Positions 50,086 to 63,110 of a stretch of 64,000 bases of DNA are shown in pieces. The position numbers and the translations under genes were made by a program. The notes under the pieces are model-generated. The model did not search any database and had not been told where the DNA came from. It saw only the letters and a program-made list of their open reading frames with translations. This stretch comes from Serinus canaria. Lineage: Eukaryota > Chordata > Aves > Passeriformes > Fringillidae. The stretch covers positions 30,913,059 through 30,977,058 of the forward strand of contig NC_066313.1 in NCBI RefSeq assembly GCF_022539315.1, read 5' to 3'. Positions within the stretch are counted from its first letter, which is position 1. Each line of letters begins with the position of its first letter.

Positions 50086-52869
50086 CATTTTAAAATGTCT
50101 ATAAATAAAATGTATAAAACTGTAGCCAGGGAGACTATAATCACTCACTAACAATTCTGATCAGACCTTGGTAACTCAGCTAAAAAGGCTTAAATGTTAT
50201 GTAGATTTTTTCAAGATTCATTTTTGACCAGGAACATTCCCTGACTTCTCTCACCATTTGATTAAAGATCCTGCTCACAGGGGAAGAAAAAAGCCTCCTT
50301 AATTTAGGATGTAGGAAAGAATTTGCCTGGGATATTTGTGCTCTGAATATGTAACACTATTCTATGTATTTTTATTTCTTTATATATTAACAATGGACTT
50401 TGCTGGGGACTTTCTGCTGTATGGTAACATTGGGCTTTTTTTGGTGTCACTCTTGTTTCTCTTTCTTTTGCAGAGTGTAGTCCCCATAGGATATGATCCT
50501 CAACAGCAAATCTGAATTGAGGAAAGGAAGCAAAGATGATTTCCCATAGAATTTGCAAGAATGCAGACTTTTTTTTTTAATGTCCATGTGCTTCACAAAA
50601 TCTTTTATTTATTTTTGCCTTAGGTAGTGATAATTCATTACAAATGTATGTGATGATAAGAGGAATTAGTTTGAAAGGAAGAGGCCTCTTAGAGTCACTC
50701 CTGCCTCTTGCTGCATTTGTTTGTGTTTATGTAAGCAAAAAAATGGCATGCATTATCTTTTTATGAGCCTTGCGATTTATTCTGTTTTGTTGTCAGACCT
50801 TTGGGAATGCATTCTATAAACTTTATTGAGACAAGATATCTAGAGGCGTTTGCATATTTGTGAGCTCAGCACAATATTACTTTTTAATGCACTTTTGACT
50901 TTGCATGGAAAAAATGGAGTAAGAAAATGTAAAACAAATATATTTCAGGTGGCTTCATTTTTATTACCTGCTTTTTGTTTTCCTGGGTTAAAAGCAAGTA
51001 AAGATTCAATAATTTATATAATTTATAATAAAGAGTGAGATCTACTAGCTTAATTTCTGACTCTTTCTGTGGCTAAAAATTAAAATTACTTGTCAAGGTA
51101 TCAGTTTAAAAATCTATTAAGGATAGATCTATGCTAACTGAAAGATGCATATAACTGTATTCTGGCATGGTTCTTGAATTGGGCTTTATGACATGTGTCT
51201 GTTTCCAGTAAAAAGACTTGCACAGATTTGGATGTGGTTTTAATTCTCTATGCTCTTCCTGATATTGCCCCAAATTGGCATGTGCACATGTGCATTACTG
51301 TGCTCAGCTGCGCAGAGATATTCACACACTGATGCAAATCCAGCAGTACACCTGTGCAGGTAGACCAAGGCTTGAGAATATGTGACATATAAACAATCAG
51401 ACCATGAAAGTGTTGTTTTTGGACAGTCTTGAAAAGAGAAGTTGAAGCAAAGTCTTATTGTGGTCTTCATCTACCTAATGGAAGGTAGAGATGTATGTGG
51501 GACTTTCTCAGAAGCATGCAGAAGAAAAGGAGGCGATGCAGAAAGGAAAAATCTTTTCACTGGGTAGGCAGACAAACTGAAAAGGTAGCCAAAGAAGTCT
51601 GTCATATTCCCTTAACTGATAAAAATTTAAGTGTGTTTTTTAAACCGATCTAAAATGATCTGTACACATTTTATTTTAGATACTTTATTTACATTAGTGG
51701 TTTGTCACTGTCAGAAGAACAGGTTTAGGTATTAAGCACAATTAAATACATTTCTTTTTTAATTTCCGCTCTGTGCACTTCCATCTGTGCTGACATCTCA
51801 GAACTCTCCAATAATGTTAGGTGTTCAAATATGAGAAGAATTTCCCATTTTCGGTTTATTTTAAAAGTAAATATTTGGATACCATGGTGAAGTTAAAGTC
51901 TCACTGGCTCCCATCTTTATTCTTCCCTTCAGCTAGTTTCTTTGTCATGATTAATACCTTTTTTTACCCAAACTGCCCATTAATAAGTTAGAATTTATGA
52001 GCACCCTCAAAGAAAAAAGAAACAGATTAGACAATATTTATGGAAAACCTACTTATACCATATAGAAACACTTCTCATAGAATCTGGAGAATGAAAGTCC
52101 CTTTGGAAAATTTTCTGATTTGTTATATTTTCCTTCCCTGATAAATCACTTGATTTTGAAATAATAACCTTATTGAATACTTGGGTAAGTGACACAAAGC
52201 ATCCTCTCTTCCTCATAGAGTAGAGGTTCCTCTGAAAAATGTCTGTCCCCCTGAACAGAAATAAAAAGAATGTTTCCTTGTTCTATGTTCCAAAAGAGCA
52301 TAGCCATTTTCACACAGTCTCTGTCTAGAAAAGAAGGGATGTATTTGGCTGCACTGGCACCCTTCTCTTTCCTCAATTTCCCCATATAACAGATAGGTGT
52401 TAGTTGTGATTTTTGACCATTCTGTGGCACATGATGTGCACCTGTTGCAATCTTGTTTCATTATGCAGACAGAGGGAAAAAAAAAAAAAAAACAAAAGCA
52501 AAGGAGCAGTTTCTCCATTTAGATACTAATGCAGCAGTGCATACATCATCATTATTGGAGAAAACATGCCATGAACGTGCTGATGGATGTGCTCAGGTGT
52601 TATGTTGAATTAGGGACTTAATGACAAAAGACAAGCAGTAGAGCTGAACAGTTCATATTTGGAGAACCATGTCCCCATGGAACTCAAATGTTAATGACAA
52701 TCATACACTGCATCACAGTGAAAAAAATAAAGATGAATAGATTTTAAGGAAACTGCAATGTATGTTGTAACATTACAAATAAGCACCATCCCTAGAAGTG
52801 TTCAGACTTTGCTATGAATATTAAAACTTTGGGGTTTTATTGAAAGTAGAAACAATATGAGTGAAGCAA
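50086..52869. other. Intergenic sequence, no recognised gene or repeat
   Basis: AT-rich DNA with homopolymer runs (T9 at about 50568-50577; A17 at about 52478-52492). No gene or transposon was recognised. Confidence 0.6.
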
Positions 52870-52985
52870 TAACATGCTGGAACTTGTTGCCAGAGGAGAT
52901 TGTGGAGACACAGAGTATCAAGAGGTTCAAAAAGGATTAGAGAAATTAGGCTGACAAATTAGATGAGGCAAATTAGACATTAAAT
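52870..52985 (+). mobile_element. Old CR1 3' relic
   Basis: GCTGGAACTTGTTGCCAGAG, GAGATTGTGGAGACACAGAG and GAGGTTCAAAAAGGATTAGA correspond to the ORF2 C-terminus and early 3' UTR of older CR1 lineages in sense orientation. It is a 3'-end segment placed upstream of the RT-region relic at 53050, so it is a separate insertion and not part of the same copy. Confidence 0.6.
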
Positions 52986-53049
52986 GAGCAAAGTCAATAC
53001 AATGCTATTGAGTGACTGACAAAACAAATAAAAAAGCCATAGTCTAGAG

Positions 53050-53702
53050 GGACTTTGATGAGCTGTAAGGTTGAATGAGCAGACACTTCATGGAGTTTGG
53101 GAAGGAGAAGAGCAATGTCTTGCACATGAGGAGAATAAAGCCATTTATCATTATCAGGCTGAAATAGTTCTGCTGCAAAGGACCTGGGCACAGTAGGTAG
53201 ACACTATATTTAGCAGGAGCGAGGAGCACAATCACTATGAAGAATGCATGGTCCATAATTGTATACAGTATGAGGAGAAGTGCCAGGAGACTGAGGATGG
53301 ATGTTTTTCTCACCAGTGCAGATAAAGTTACACTTAGAGGAGTGTTCAGTCTTGGACCTCTCGAATTCAACAAGCATGTAACAAAACCAGAGGTAGTAGA
53401 GTGACAAGATTAAGGCCCTAGAGTACAGAAAGTGGAGAGATAGAGGAAGATGGGGATATTTAATATGACTAAGGTGAGTGAAAGAACAAGTCTAATGCCA
53501 TCCTGGAATTGCTTCAAGAACAGTTACAAGGATTACAGAGTGCAATTCTTCTTATTAGTGGCAGATGCTAAATCAAAGTGGAATGGACACAAACTGGGGC
53601 TTAGGGGACTGGATATTGAAAAGATCTTTCTCTCTGAGAAAGATCATAACATTGGAACAGGAGGAAGAATCTACATCCTTGGAGGTTTTCCACATCTTGT
53701 TA
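53050..53702 (+). mobile_element. Old CR1 relic, RT C-terminal region to end of ORF2
   Basis: Sense CR1 text in the correct order over 650 bp: GAGCAGACACTTCATGGAGT, AAGAGCAATGTCTTGCACAT, GCTGCAAAGGACCTGGGCAC, the AGACTGAGGATGGATGT region, ATGGACACAAACTGGGGCTT, GAACAGGAGGAAGAATC and ACATCCTTGGAGGTTTTCCA. It is heavily diverged with many stops. It belongs to a different, older subfamily than the 48960 and 55811 copies. The 109-codon minus frame at 53044-53373 is antisense. Confidence 0.75.
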
Positions 53703-55810
53703 AATAATCACTGCTGAACTGATTTAGCTTTAGCAGCACTCAAGCTCTGAGCAGTTTTGCAAGATTCAGGGGGAGGGTGGTGTTGCTTTTTTTCTTATCT
53801 TTTTATTAATATGGACAACGGAAAGTTTTTAACAGACATGAAAGGGAATATGGAGATATGTATCCTCTAACATCCCTACTACAATAATTTTGGAAAGTCA
53901 TCTCCATTCAAAGTTTAGACTTGCATATCCTCCCTAAACAGCCTTTTATACTGCTACTTTCAGAGAAGGAATAAGTACAGGAAATACTGCTAGGACATTT
54001 CTTGTGTTTAAGAAGACAATTAAAGGAGGCGCCTCTTTCTCTCCACACATCCTCTCTTCCAAGCATATTGCTGTGTTAAAAGTTCTTCCTCTACTGTTTA
54101 CTTTGTCCTCTAACAGGTAAAGAAAAATAAAATCTATGGTATTTGCCCAAAGCAACGTTTAGCTCAAGTCTAACAACATGGTATAGGAAAAGATACCATC
54201 GTACCAAGGACCTCTTCCTTGTCTACTTATGTGTCTCCTTACAGTGTACTGATCCATTATAAGTAACAAAAAAATCAGGGTTTTGGTGGAAAATAATAGC
54301 TTCACAAGCAAAACATGAAAGAAATTAATTTTCAAAGGACCACAAGGAAGTCAGAATATGGAGAACTAGTGAATTTATTGATAATACACCCAGATGTAAA
54401 ACCAGCTATACTATTTCAACAAATAGAACAAAAATATATGTGATGTGTTTTGGTTTTCTCTTTACAGCAAGTCCAGAATCAGTATGAGTAGGAAAAGCTC
54501 ATGGTTTAGAGTAGTTTTTTTTTATTTGGTTTGTTTTAAGTAGCAGAACTGGAAAAATTGAAAGTGTTCAGGCTTACGAATTTAAGACACTGTATCAACA
54601 CTGTTAAAGGACCATTCTTAGATTGTCCCAGATGCAACCTACAAGAGTAACTAAAAGAGAATGTAAAGATTTTCACTTTGACCCTAGATGCCATGGAAGC
54701 AGTCTTGGAAAACTCAGGAGGTTTTGCCATTGAGGTGTTTACTGTGTAACTTTGATTTTTAGCAGACAACTTTGATTTTTTGGACATATTCTCTCTGTCC
54801 ATTATTTTCCTTCCCTCTCTCCTTGAAGTATCTTCACGGCCCCTTCTTGCTCAGCTGGAACTCCACACAAAAGCTATCTATCAGCAAAAAAAAATGGATG
54901 GAGATTTATCTACTGTTTACAGAATAAAAATAATTCTGTTCCACAAGTAAATCACACTATAGTTGAGACTCAGTGCACTTATCAAGCAATGCTAGCCCAG
55001 TACTGTGAGTGTGCAGCTATAATGGTACCAGTGCGATTGTCTGGGGAACACAAATGCATTAACACCTAATAGGATTATTGACCTCATGTCACAGAAGTGA
55101 AATAATTTCTGTTTTTAAACTCTGGTTTAATTGTCATAATTAAGAACTCTTTCCCTCCTGCCTTGACTTTCACAGGGAGTTGATGTATATAATAAGAAAG
55201 ACACGTACAAAAATTCTTTGTAAGGCTGAATGGGTACAGATAAGAATATAGCAAGTTGGCAACCAATAAATACACTATTTTTTTTGAGATTTTTTCATGC
55301 ACAGTGATTTTTTTCACCAGTATATTTTTTCATATAAGAAAGCAAGTTTAAGAAGTTTCCTTTCTCCTTTTTCTGCTTAATCTATTTGTCCTCACACCAG
55401 CACTCACTACCCTCCACTTTGGCACTGACAAAAATGTCTGTAAATCCCACCAGGTAATGTGGGCCAGAGGAAAGGTTCATGTAATGGAAGGTATTATTTT
55501 TATACTTTTTAATTTCTTTTCAACTTCACTCATATCAATTTTATTTGCTAGATCTGTTTTAAAGGGTTTAAAATAGTTATTTTTTAAAAAAGTGAAAATA
55601 TAAAAATGTGCTTGTTTGTTTCTTCCTTGTCTGCTTAACAGAAATACCTGATTATTTAACATATAGCAATATTGGCCCATCCCAACTGGGTTTTTCATTG
55701 GCAGATAATAGCTGAGTCCTTTCAAGAAGTGTGTTCAGTATTTCCCTGGAGAAACTGACTTCCCATTGTGTGGATGGATGTACTCTTTCCTGAGTAAAGA
55801 ACTGTTTGTA
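53703..55810. other. Intergenic sequence, no recognised gene or repeat
   Basis: AT-rich DNA. A 13-bp direct repeat AACTTTGATTTTT lies at about 54748 and 54768. Nothing else was recognised. Confidence 0.6.
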
Positions 55811-56642
55811 CAGCTGGGCCCAGAGAGCAGTGGCGAACGGAGATGATTCCAATTGGTGGCTGGTCTCAAGTGGCTCGGCGTTTGGGCCAGCCCTGTTTAA
55901 CATCTTCATGGGTGACCTGGATGAGGAAATCAAGGGCATCTTAAGACAGCTCACAGACAACACCAAGCTGGGCAGGAGCATTGATCTGCTGAAGTGTAGG
56001 AAGACCCCACAAAGGGATCTGGACAGGCTGGATTGATGGGAGAAGCGTATGAGGTTCAAGAAGGCCAAACGCCATCTGGGTCCCTGCAACCCTGGGCAGT
56101 GCCCATTCCTCCTTGTGCTCTGCCCTGGTGAGGGGGTGCCTTGAGTTGCGTGCTCACTTCTGGGCCTCTCACTACAAGAATGACATTGAAGTGCTGGAAC
56201 ATATCCAGGGAAGGCAACCGAACTTGGGAAGTTCTGGACCACAAGACCGATGAGGAGCAGCTGAGGGAGCTGGAGGTGTTTAGCCTGGAGAAGAGGAAGT
56301 GCATGAGGCAACATATTGCCTTCTACAGCTGCCCAAAAGGAGGCTGTGAGGGTTTCAGTGTGTCCTCCCAGGTAAAAAGTTATAGGACGAGAAGAAATGG
56401 CCTCACAATTTGCCAGAGCCCAACTAGTTAGATATTAAGAAAAATTTCTTCACATAAAGGGTTGTAAAGCATTGTAATAGGCTGCTCAGAAAAGTGGTAG
56501 TCACCATCCATGGAAGCAGTCAAAAAGCATGTGGCTATAGCATTTGAAGACCTGGTTTGTAAACATGGTAGTGGCACTTAGCTGGGGGATGAACCTGATG
56601 ATCTGAAGGTTTTTTCAAACCTTAACAGTTCCACGATCTTCC
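55811..56642 (+). mobile_element. CR1 LINE, 0.8-kb 3' portion with damaged RT domain
   Basis: Sense CR1 from the RT palm to the 3' terminus. In one plus frame (55806-56036) the translation gives GPALFNIFMGDLDEEIKG followed by LTDNTKLG (LTDN at 55950-55961) in place of the FADD catalytic box, so the second aspartate is now asparagine (AAC). DLDRLD follows and then a stop. Next come GGGCCTCTCACTACAAGAAT, TGACATTGAAGTGCTGGAAC, CTGAGGGAGCTGGAGGTGTT, TAGCCTGGAGAAGAGGAAG and the 3' UTR, ending near ACAGTTCCACGATCTTCC. About 150-200 bp of ORF2 is missing around 56061. The 220-codon minus frame at 55652-56314 is antisense to this element. Confidence 0.95.
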
Positions 56643-59600
56643 AATGTGCCTATTTAGATTTTCTTGCAGCCAGGTTCATAGCTGACTTCAGAAATTACTA
56701 TTGTGCTATAAAGAGACTGGCTTTGGCTTGGAGATATCCTGTAGGACCCCTGGAAAAGACTTGTTTTGTAGATAGGCTCTTTAACTGCAGGAATGCTGTT
56801 CAACACAATGCACCAGAAGGAGCCGATACATTTGTCACCTTGTTTTTCCAGGCACCTCAGGGATTCCTGAGGCCATAACATTCCTGAAAAGGTCAGAAAT
56901 TTTACAACCACAGATGGAAAGCAGATCTCCAAGCAGATCTACAGGCGTGTTCCCTCCTTCCTACTTCTTTGAAAGAAATGGGTGAGAGAAGGAAAATTTG
57001 CCCATTTGAAATAAAAGATCAAGAGAAGAAATAAAGGGATGGAAAGGAGATCCTTTCCTCCATTTTGAAAATCACAGGATCACAGAAAGATAACATTAGT
57101 CTGGAGTAGTCTCACAATTAGCTTTTTCTTGAGGTCACCTTCAATCTCAATCACGAGAAATTTTATGATGCTTTCACACACTGATGGTTTTCATTACCCC
57201 AAAGATTTTTTAAGCCAAAATTGTGCTGTTCAGATGCAGAAGCGTACCACTGAAGAAACTTTGATCCCTGTCATGGGGATGTAATGAACATAAAATCCTG
57301 TCCAACTACAAATAACTTGATCATTTCTCAAACATTAAGAAGGCAGAAACAGATATGCTTGAGTCAGTGGGATGACTGTAAGAGAAGAAATGAGAAAGGT
57401 GGTTTTCCTTCTTATCTATTTCTCCCTGCTTCTTTTATTTTAATGGTCTTGTTCATGTGGAACAGGTAATATACGACGTGGCAGAGGCAGCACCTCTGCT
57501 GAGGGTCCCAGTAATGGAGGTAAAGCCAATCCTGGAGCGCGTTTGCCGCATGTCAAAGGTGATGAATGGGAGATGATTTCTCAAGTCACCTGGGCTGTTC
57601 CCTTCTGCGCCAAGGTTTGTTCCAACAGTGTTTCTGTGTGTTTAATGGATTAATGAAGTTCAGTGGAGTTTATTCATGAAAGAGAATGTGGGCTCAGCAT
57701 TCTCTCCCAAGCAAAGTATGTGAAAAACACTGCTTAACATAATTCTGATTTCATTTGCCAGAAACAGGACCCGGGAGGAAAAATTCACTATCCTTTACAT
57801 CATACCTTTCCTTTAGCACAAGTGACAGAAATGAGATACTTAGTGCAACTCTTGCTTAGTTTTGGAGTATGGAAAAATTCTTAACAATGCAAAAAGGGCC
57901 CACTTTAATCACAGCCGCATGTCCCTGAGCAGCACATATGATACAATAAATATCTCTATAAGTTTTAGAAATGTACACTTTGCTTTTGGAGCAGGAAAGG
58001 AGGAAAAAACCAAACAAAATCAAGAACTGAAAATAAAAGTATTTTCTGTGTATGTTTTGACACAACACTGCTTTTCATGAAAAGTTTATACCTTGCTATG
58101 TTTTTCTTCCTTCATTGTAAAAGGCATCAAACAAAAAGCAAAAAATCATGGACTTACTTGAGTGTTTATCCTCAAAATGGAGGCTCTTGAGGGAATGCTG
58201 CTGATGATTGAAAGAGCTTTTCAAACTGTTTAAATTTAAAGGAGTTTTCTAAGAGTAATAAAATAATATGAAAAATCAATCTCAGCTTGTGTAGTTATTT
58301 TTGAAACACATAAACATTTTGGGGGCTCGTAAACTGAACAGAAAACTGTTGGAGGAGAAATTCTGGATCATTATATAAATTATCTGTTGAAAAACCATCA
58401 GATAAGAACAAATAGAAAAAAAATTAACCCCCCTAGAAAATGAAATCCCCCTCTAATCTCATTTCTTTATTACTTAATGAAAGAAAGAACTTTTCTTTCA
58501 GATTTTGCAAGTCAAAGAGAATTCAAAGGTGTATGGTGTGAATAAAGATGAAGGTTAGGTTTAGGATGCCTTTAAAGAATGGGTTCTATTTCTAATTCTG
58601 GTTTTCACTGATTGATAATTATAAAACAATCAAGATGATCATAAGTTACTAGTAAATTCATAACTAGTTATTTCTGAAGTGTCATAATGCTTTGCAAAGA
58701 ATCTTGAGGTCAGAAAAAGGTGTAAAAAAACCCAAAACATGGGGTCCTTTTCTAATCTTCCTGATCTTTCAAATTTTAAACTTGTTTGTGTTTGGCAAGA
58801 TGACACATCTGATTATCAGGCCTCTTTGTTCATCAAGTGGGAATACCATTTTTTTATGCCCAGAGTGAAAATACAGTTATTTTTTCTTGCTCTAGAACAT
58901 GTAGTACTCTTCTACAAGAACTATTTCATCTACCTCTGGTGTGCAAAGAACACTACAACTAAATCACATAACAGAGTACATTCTTAGCAAGTATACTTCA
59001 AATTTATGTTAAAAAAGAGACACCTGACACCAAAGTGAGGTCATTCGCTGCAGAAAACAGGAAGTTTATCTATATTAACAGCATTACTTATTCTAATTAA
59101 TATATTACTTACAATATCCTTACTCCCACATAATTAAAACCAGAGTATGTGTTCTGCACCTTTGTTAGGCATCAATCAAGAATACTTGTACTGCACAGAG
59201 CCTAATTCAGACAGACATCAAGTAGATAATTTTTCAGAAGGATGAAATTAATAAATAAATTTGGAAATCCAGAGATGGAAGCAACACATTGTTGTCACAG
59301 CTATTAAGTTTTACCCAGCTCAGTTTGTTTTATTTTTGCCAGTGAGAACATGACCAATTTATCCCCCAAAGAACAAAGAGAAACATGGGGAAATTAGAAG
59401 TGAGTTTTGTTTCTTTTAGCAAGTAAAAATGAATGAACATGGGAGATGATAAGTGTGGAAAGTTCATGGAGTCTTCTCTTTTTTAAAAGGTTTAAAATAT
59501 TCCTTTATTGTCTTGCATTGCATACAACTTAGTTCAGCACACAGCCAAAATGCTGTGCCAGGGAATGTCCTGAAACATTTGAGTTAGCACAAGACCAGTT

Positions 59601-62600
59601 CCATGATTCCTTTAACTTATTTTGCCCCATTTCCTTTTATTTTGTTTTTATTATTCTTCCCTCCACCTCCAATACGTTGGAAAGGATTCTAAGGGAGTAA
59701 AGGGATCATCAAGAAGATAGAGACATATCTTGATTTTCTCAAGGCTGCATGCAGGAAAATAAACTCCAGCAGCAGTGTATCCATCCTTCAGGCCAGTTGG
59801 ATTTATGGCAATCACATGGACTGTCAAATGAATGGGCAGTGCATAATACCCTTTAGTGTCTTGTACTGCAATGGGACAATTACCTTGGTTCTGGATAAAG
59901 AGTTTGGAAATCTTTAGAAAGAATCTAACACTGAAAAGGGATTTTTTTTTTTTAATAATAAATCTTTTGAAGCAGGCTTTTTTTTTTTCAGAGTGTGCAG
60001 TGGCACACTAAATCATCTAAATGTGTGGCTTGCTTTTTTTAAAAGGCAGCATTTCTGGGATGTTATCTAGAGTTTGGAATATGAAAGAAGAGGAAAACTA
60101 AATAATATGCTCAGTTTAAGATAGTCATTTATAATGTAGCGCCGAATAATATATTTTGTTCCATGTGTTGACATCTCTTTGACATATGGAGATTTCTTAT
60201 TTATATACACATTTGTTATTCATCACTGTAAGAGATAGTTGAAGAAATATGAATAAAAATAATAACTTCTTGAAATATTTCAGTATGGATGGAATTTTGC
60301 ATCTTCAATACATGGTTTTCATATATTTTGGGCTAATAACTGGGTGGAAGGACTAGGAACTGTATAGTTTTAAACAAGAGTTTAAGGGGTTTTTGTTTTG
60401 CTCTTTCCATACTGAAAGGAACACAAAGTAGGAAGCAATATAGGAAATATTTTTTGTTTCAATTATGGAGTTAAACTGAGAAAATACCAAAAGTTTGATA
60501 GTTCTGAATATTAGAGTTTCTTGTTTGGGCATTAAATATTCTTATCCTGTCAATCTTATGAAAATGAAATTGGTATGGAATAGGTGTTAGAAATTAAAGC
60601 CATTTCATATAATTATTAAATGTGCCACTCCATTCTGAAAAGGGTGCAGCATTAAATGGGCTTTGTTTGATTTTAATCAAACTTTTCTACCTGAAATGCC
60701 TTCTAAATTTAATGACTGTTCTGCAATCAAGATCAGCTGTCATTCAAATTGAGTCTATGGGAGGATACATAATTTTAAATTTTTTTTTACTATAAGATTA
60801 CTGTACACAGAGCCAAAGAAAGCCGTAGAAAAAGAATGTAATTATATGAGATGAAAGATAGAATAAAACTGTGGGAGAGAATAAAGGTGTATCATTCAAT
60901 TTCTCATATGTTCTTTGTCATGGAAGTGATTTCTGCAGTTGTAAGAAGAATGATAATTTACCAGGGTTTAGATCCTGCATTTGTTAAAGCAGTGTTGTAC
61001 TCTTACAGTGCGTGTCAGGTAGATAAAGCTCAGTAAAAGGAGAAAATAGAAAGGAACATGTCTCAGTGGCAGAAACTCTTCTATTTTGCTTTCATAGGGT
61101 GTTGCCTAAAACTCTGCATTTCAAAAAGATCAGTGTTATTCACAAAAATCAAGCATTTGAAAATGTGAAGAAGTTGTTGCACATCATCAGATTTTCACTG
61201 AAGGTAAGTTTTCATAGGAAGGAAAATGCTAAATAATAGGATTGAAGGGAATTTTACTGATTTACACCCTTTGAGGATCACAGAAAAATGAGTTATGGTA
61301 GCAGATTAGCTATACAGAAGACAGAAAATATTTTTCCCCTCTTTCCAATTTTTCCCATCCCAGTGAGACTGGGATTTGAGTCCATTTTTCTGGTAGAAGC
61401 AGAGAGAAAGTGAGAAAAACTCTTTCTACCTACTGATCTAACACCAACCTTACACTTCTGGAGCAAGTTGTGTGAATGAGCCCTCTCATGCCCATAGAAA
61501 TGAAGCAAACTTTCAGTTCAAACAGCAGCTATGGGCTTTGTTCTTCAATTGCAAAAGTAAAGCAGATGGAACAGATGATATTTCTTTGTGGCTCTCCACC
61601 ATTTCAGAATTCATGTCCTTTCACTCAGCTCTATGCTCTCTAAAAAATTATTTTCGTGCATCAAATTGTTGTCCTCGGTTAATGAGATGCTGAGGGACAA
61701 GGGAGGCTATAGTCCCTACATTATTACTGTCTCTCCCTGCAGAGTGCAGGTTCCAGAAGTGACCATTCCACATCTTGCCATGTTCACAGCATGACTTGAA
61801 TTTTAATATAAGATTCCATTTATAAAATTAATTAAACTTATAACTCCAGCACAGGAAATTAAGGACAGTAATAAGAGACCTGGCTGGAAAAATTCCATGC
61901 AAAGGGTTTTTCTCTCATTCAGTGTTACTCAGACAAAACCAGTTCAATTTTTTTTAAGTGAAATGAGATCAGCTTGGACAAATTTGTATTGTATGGTATT
62001 TTACAGAAAAACACTTTGAAAATGATATAACATGACTTTTAAATTTCTTGGGGAAACACCCTTCTATTTTGAAAAAAAATGTTTTAAAGTGAATATTAAC
62101 TAACAAATTGAGAAATAATAAAATAATAAAATATTTAAATGAATATATTAACCCAATATAAGGATATGATGCAGTTTTACTCTAATTTCAGCTGTATTTG
62201 ACATAATAACATATTTCTAGAGAACAAAAATCAGTTCTTTGGTCATGTTTAGTTTTATCTCTCCCAGAAACTAAAATTAAACTGTCCATTTTACCTTGGC
62301 TTTATAAACATATAAAAATTGCATTATACCCTGAGAGAATTGATAGATAGCATAATAAACAACAAAATATTTAATCTGATTTGTTTAGTGCAAGGTGTGT
62401 ACTTTTCTTAACAAAGGAAAAGTAATAGATTAATTGGTGCCTCAATAATGTACTTCATATATTCTCATATTGGTGACTAATTTAGGAATTGGAAATAACT
62501 GGATGAGTAAAAAAAAAAAGTTAAAGGTAAACAAGGGATTTGATAAACAGAATAGGAGACAGTAAACAAGAAAGAGTCCCAAGAACTGACCTGTATAAGT

Positions 62601-62609
62601 CCCTTATGA
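56643..62609. other. 6-kb intergenic stretch without recognised repeats
   Basis: AT-rich DNA. A less AT-rich patch at about 57465-57640 has no usable frame on either strand. On the minus strand, 59930 to 59499 has the layout of a terminal exon (AG boundary, open frame to 59651, AATAAA at 59504-59509), but the peptide is not recognised; see findings. T runs lie at 59942-59953 and 59979-59988. Confidence 0.5.
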
Positions 62610-63110
62610 AAGTTTCCTAATGATTTGGATATAGAGGTTAAATGGGAGTTCACAGAATTTGCCGATGATTCAAAGAAGGACAGCCCAGCAGAAACAGAAT
62701 CATGGCAGAATCATTAGATCAAAGGAGGAAATGAATAGAATTGTAAAGAAATTGAGGACATCAAATAGTCTTGAAAAGTAATTAAAATTTCTCAGATGAG
62801 CTAGGGGCTTTTTGCTCAAAAATAGCATGGGAAGACATTGGTTCATCAGAGGATGTCTGAAAAATGTCATTATTAACTATCAAGAAAAAGGCAAATGTGG
62901 AAATGAAGTGCATTTAGCAATACATTTTCAGAAAAAATCGGAAAGTAAACTTAGGGAAAATAGAATGCTATAAGAAAAAGAATGGATTATTTTTTTACCA
63001 AGAGAGACTAAAATGCTTGTCTCATTTCATCAGGTTAAGCACAGCCAGAATAGGGAATATGATTTCTTTTTGCAAAAGGTGTCACTAGGGACAATAATCA
63101 ACTTGGTGAG
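62610..63110 (+). mobile_element. Very old CR1-type LINE relic with intact FADD box
   Basis: In one plus frame, 62619-62678 translates as NDLDIEVKWEFTEFADDSKK. This matches the RT palm block of CR1-clade elements (NDLD, then the FADD box with both aspartates, at 62658-62669). Later AAGAGAGACTAAAATGCTTG, TCTCATTTCATCAGGTTAAG and AGGGAATATGATTTCTTTTT (62998-63080) resemble the downstream ORF2 of old amniote CR1 lineages. It is AT-rich and full of stops and indels. The limits are approximate. Confidence 0.6.

Noticed and set aside
52870..53702. A single long CR1 element
   Set aside because: The 3'-end segment (52870-52985) precedes the RT-region segment (53050-53702) in the same orientation, so they must be separate insertions.
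55652..56314. 220-codon minus-strand open frame, the longest in the window
   Set aside because: Most of it is antisense to the CR1 at 55811-56642. Its LLIGLVVQNFP-like stretch recurs in the frame over the other CR1 copy (49411-49614), as expected for the reverse complement of one repeat family.
57465..57640. Possible exon in a less AT-rich patch with GT at 57466
   Set aside because: No continuous frame on either strand that joins plausible splice sites.
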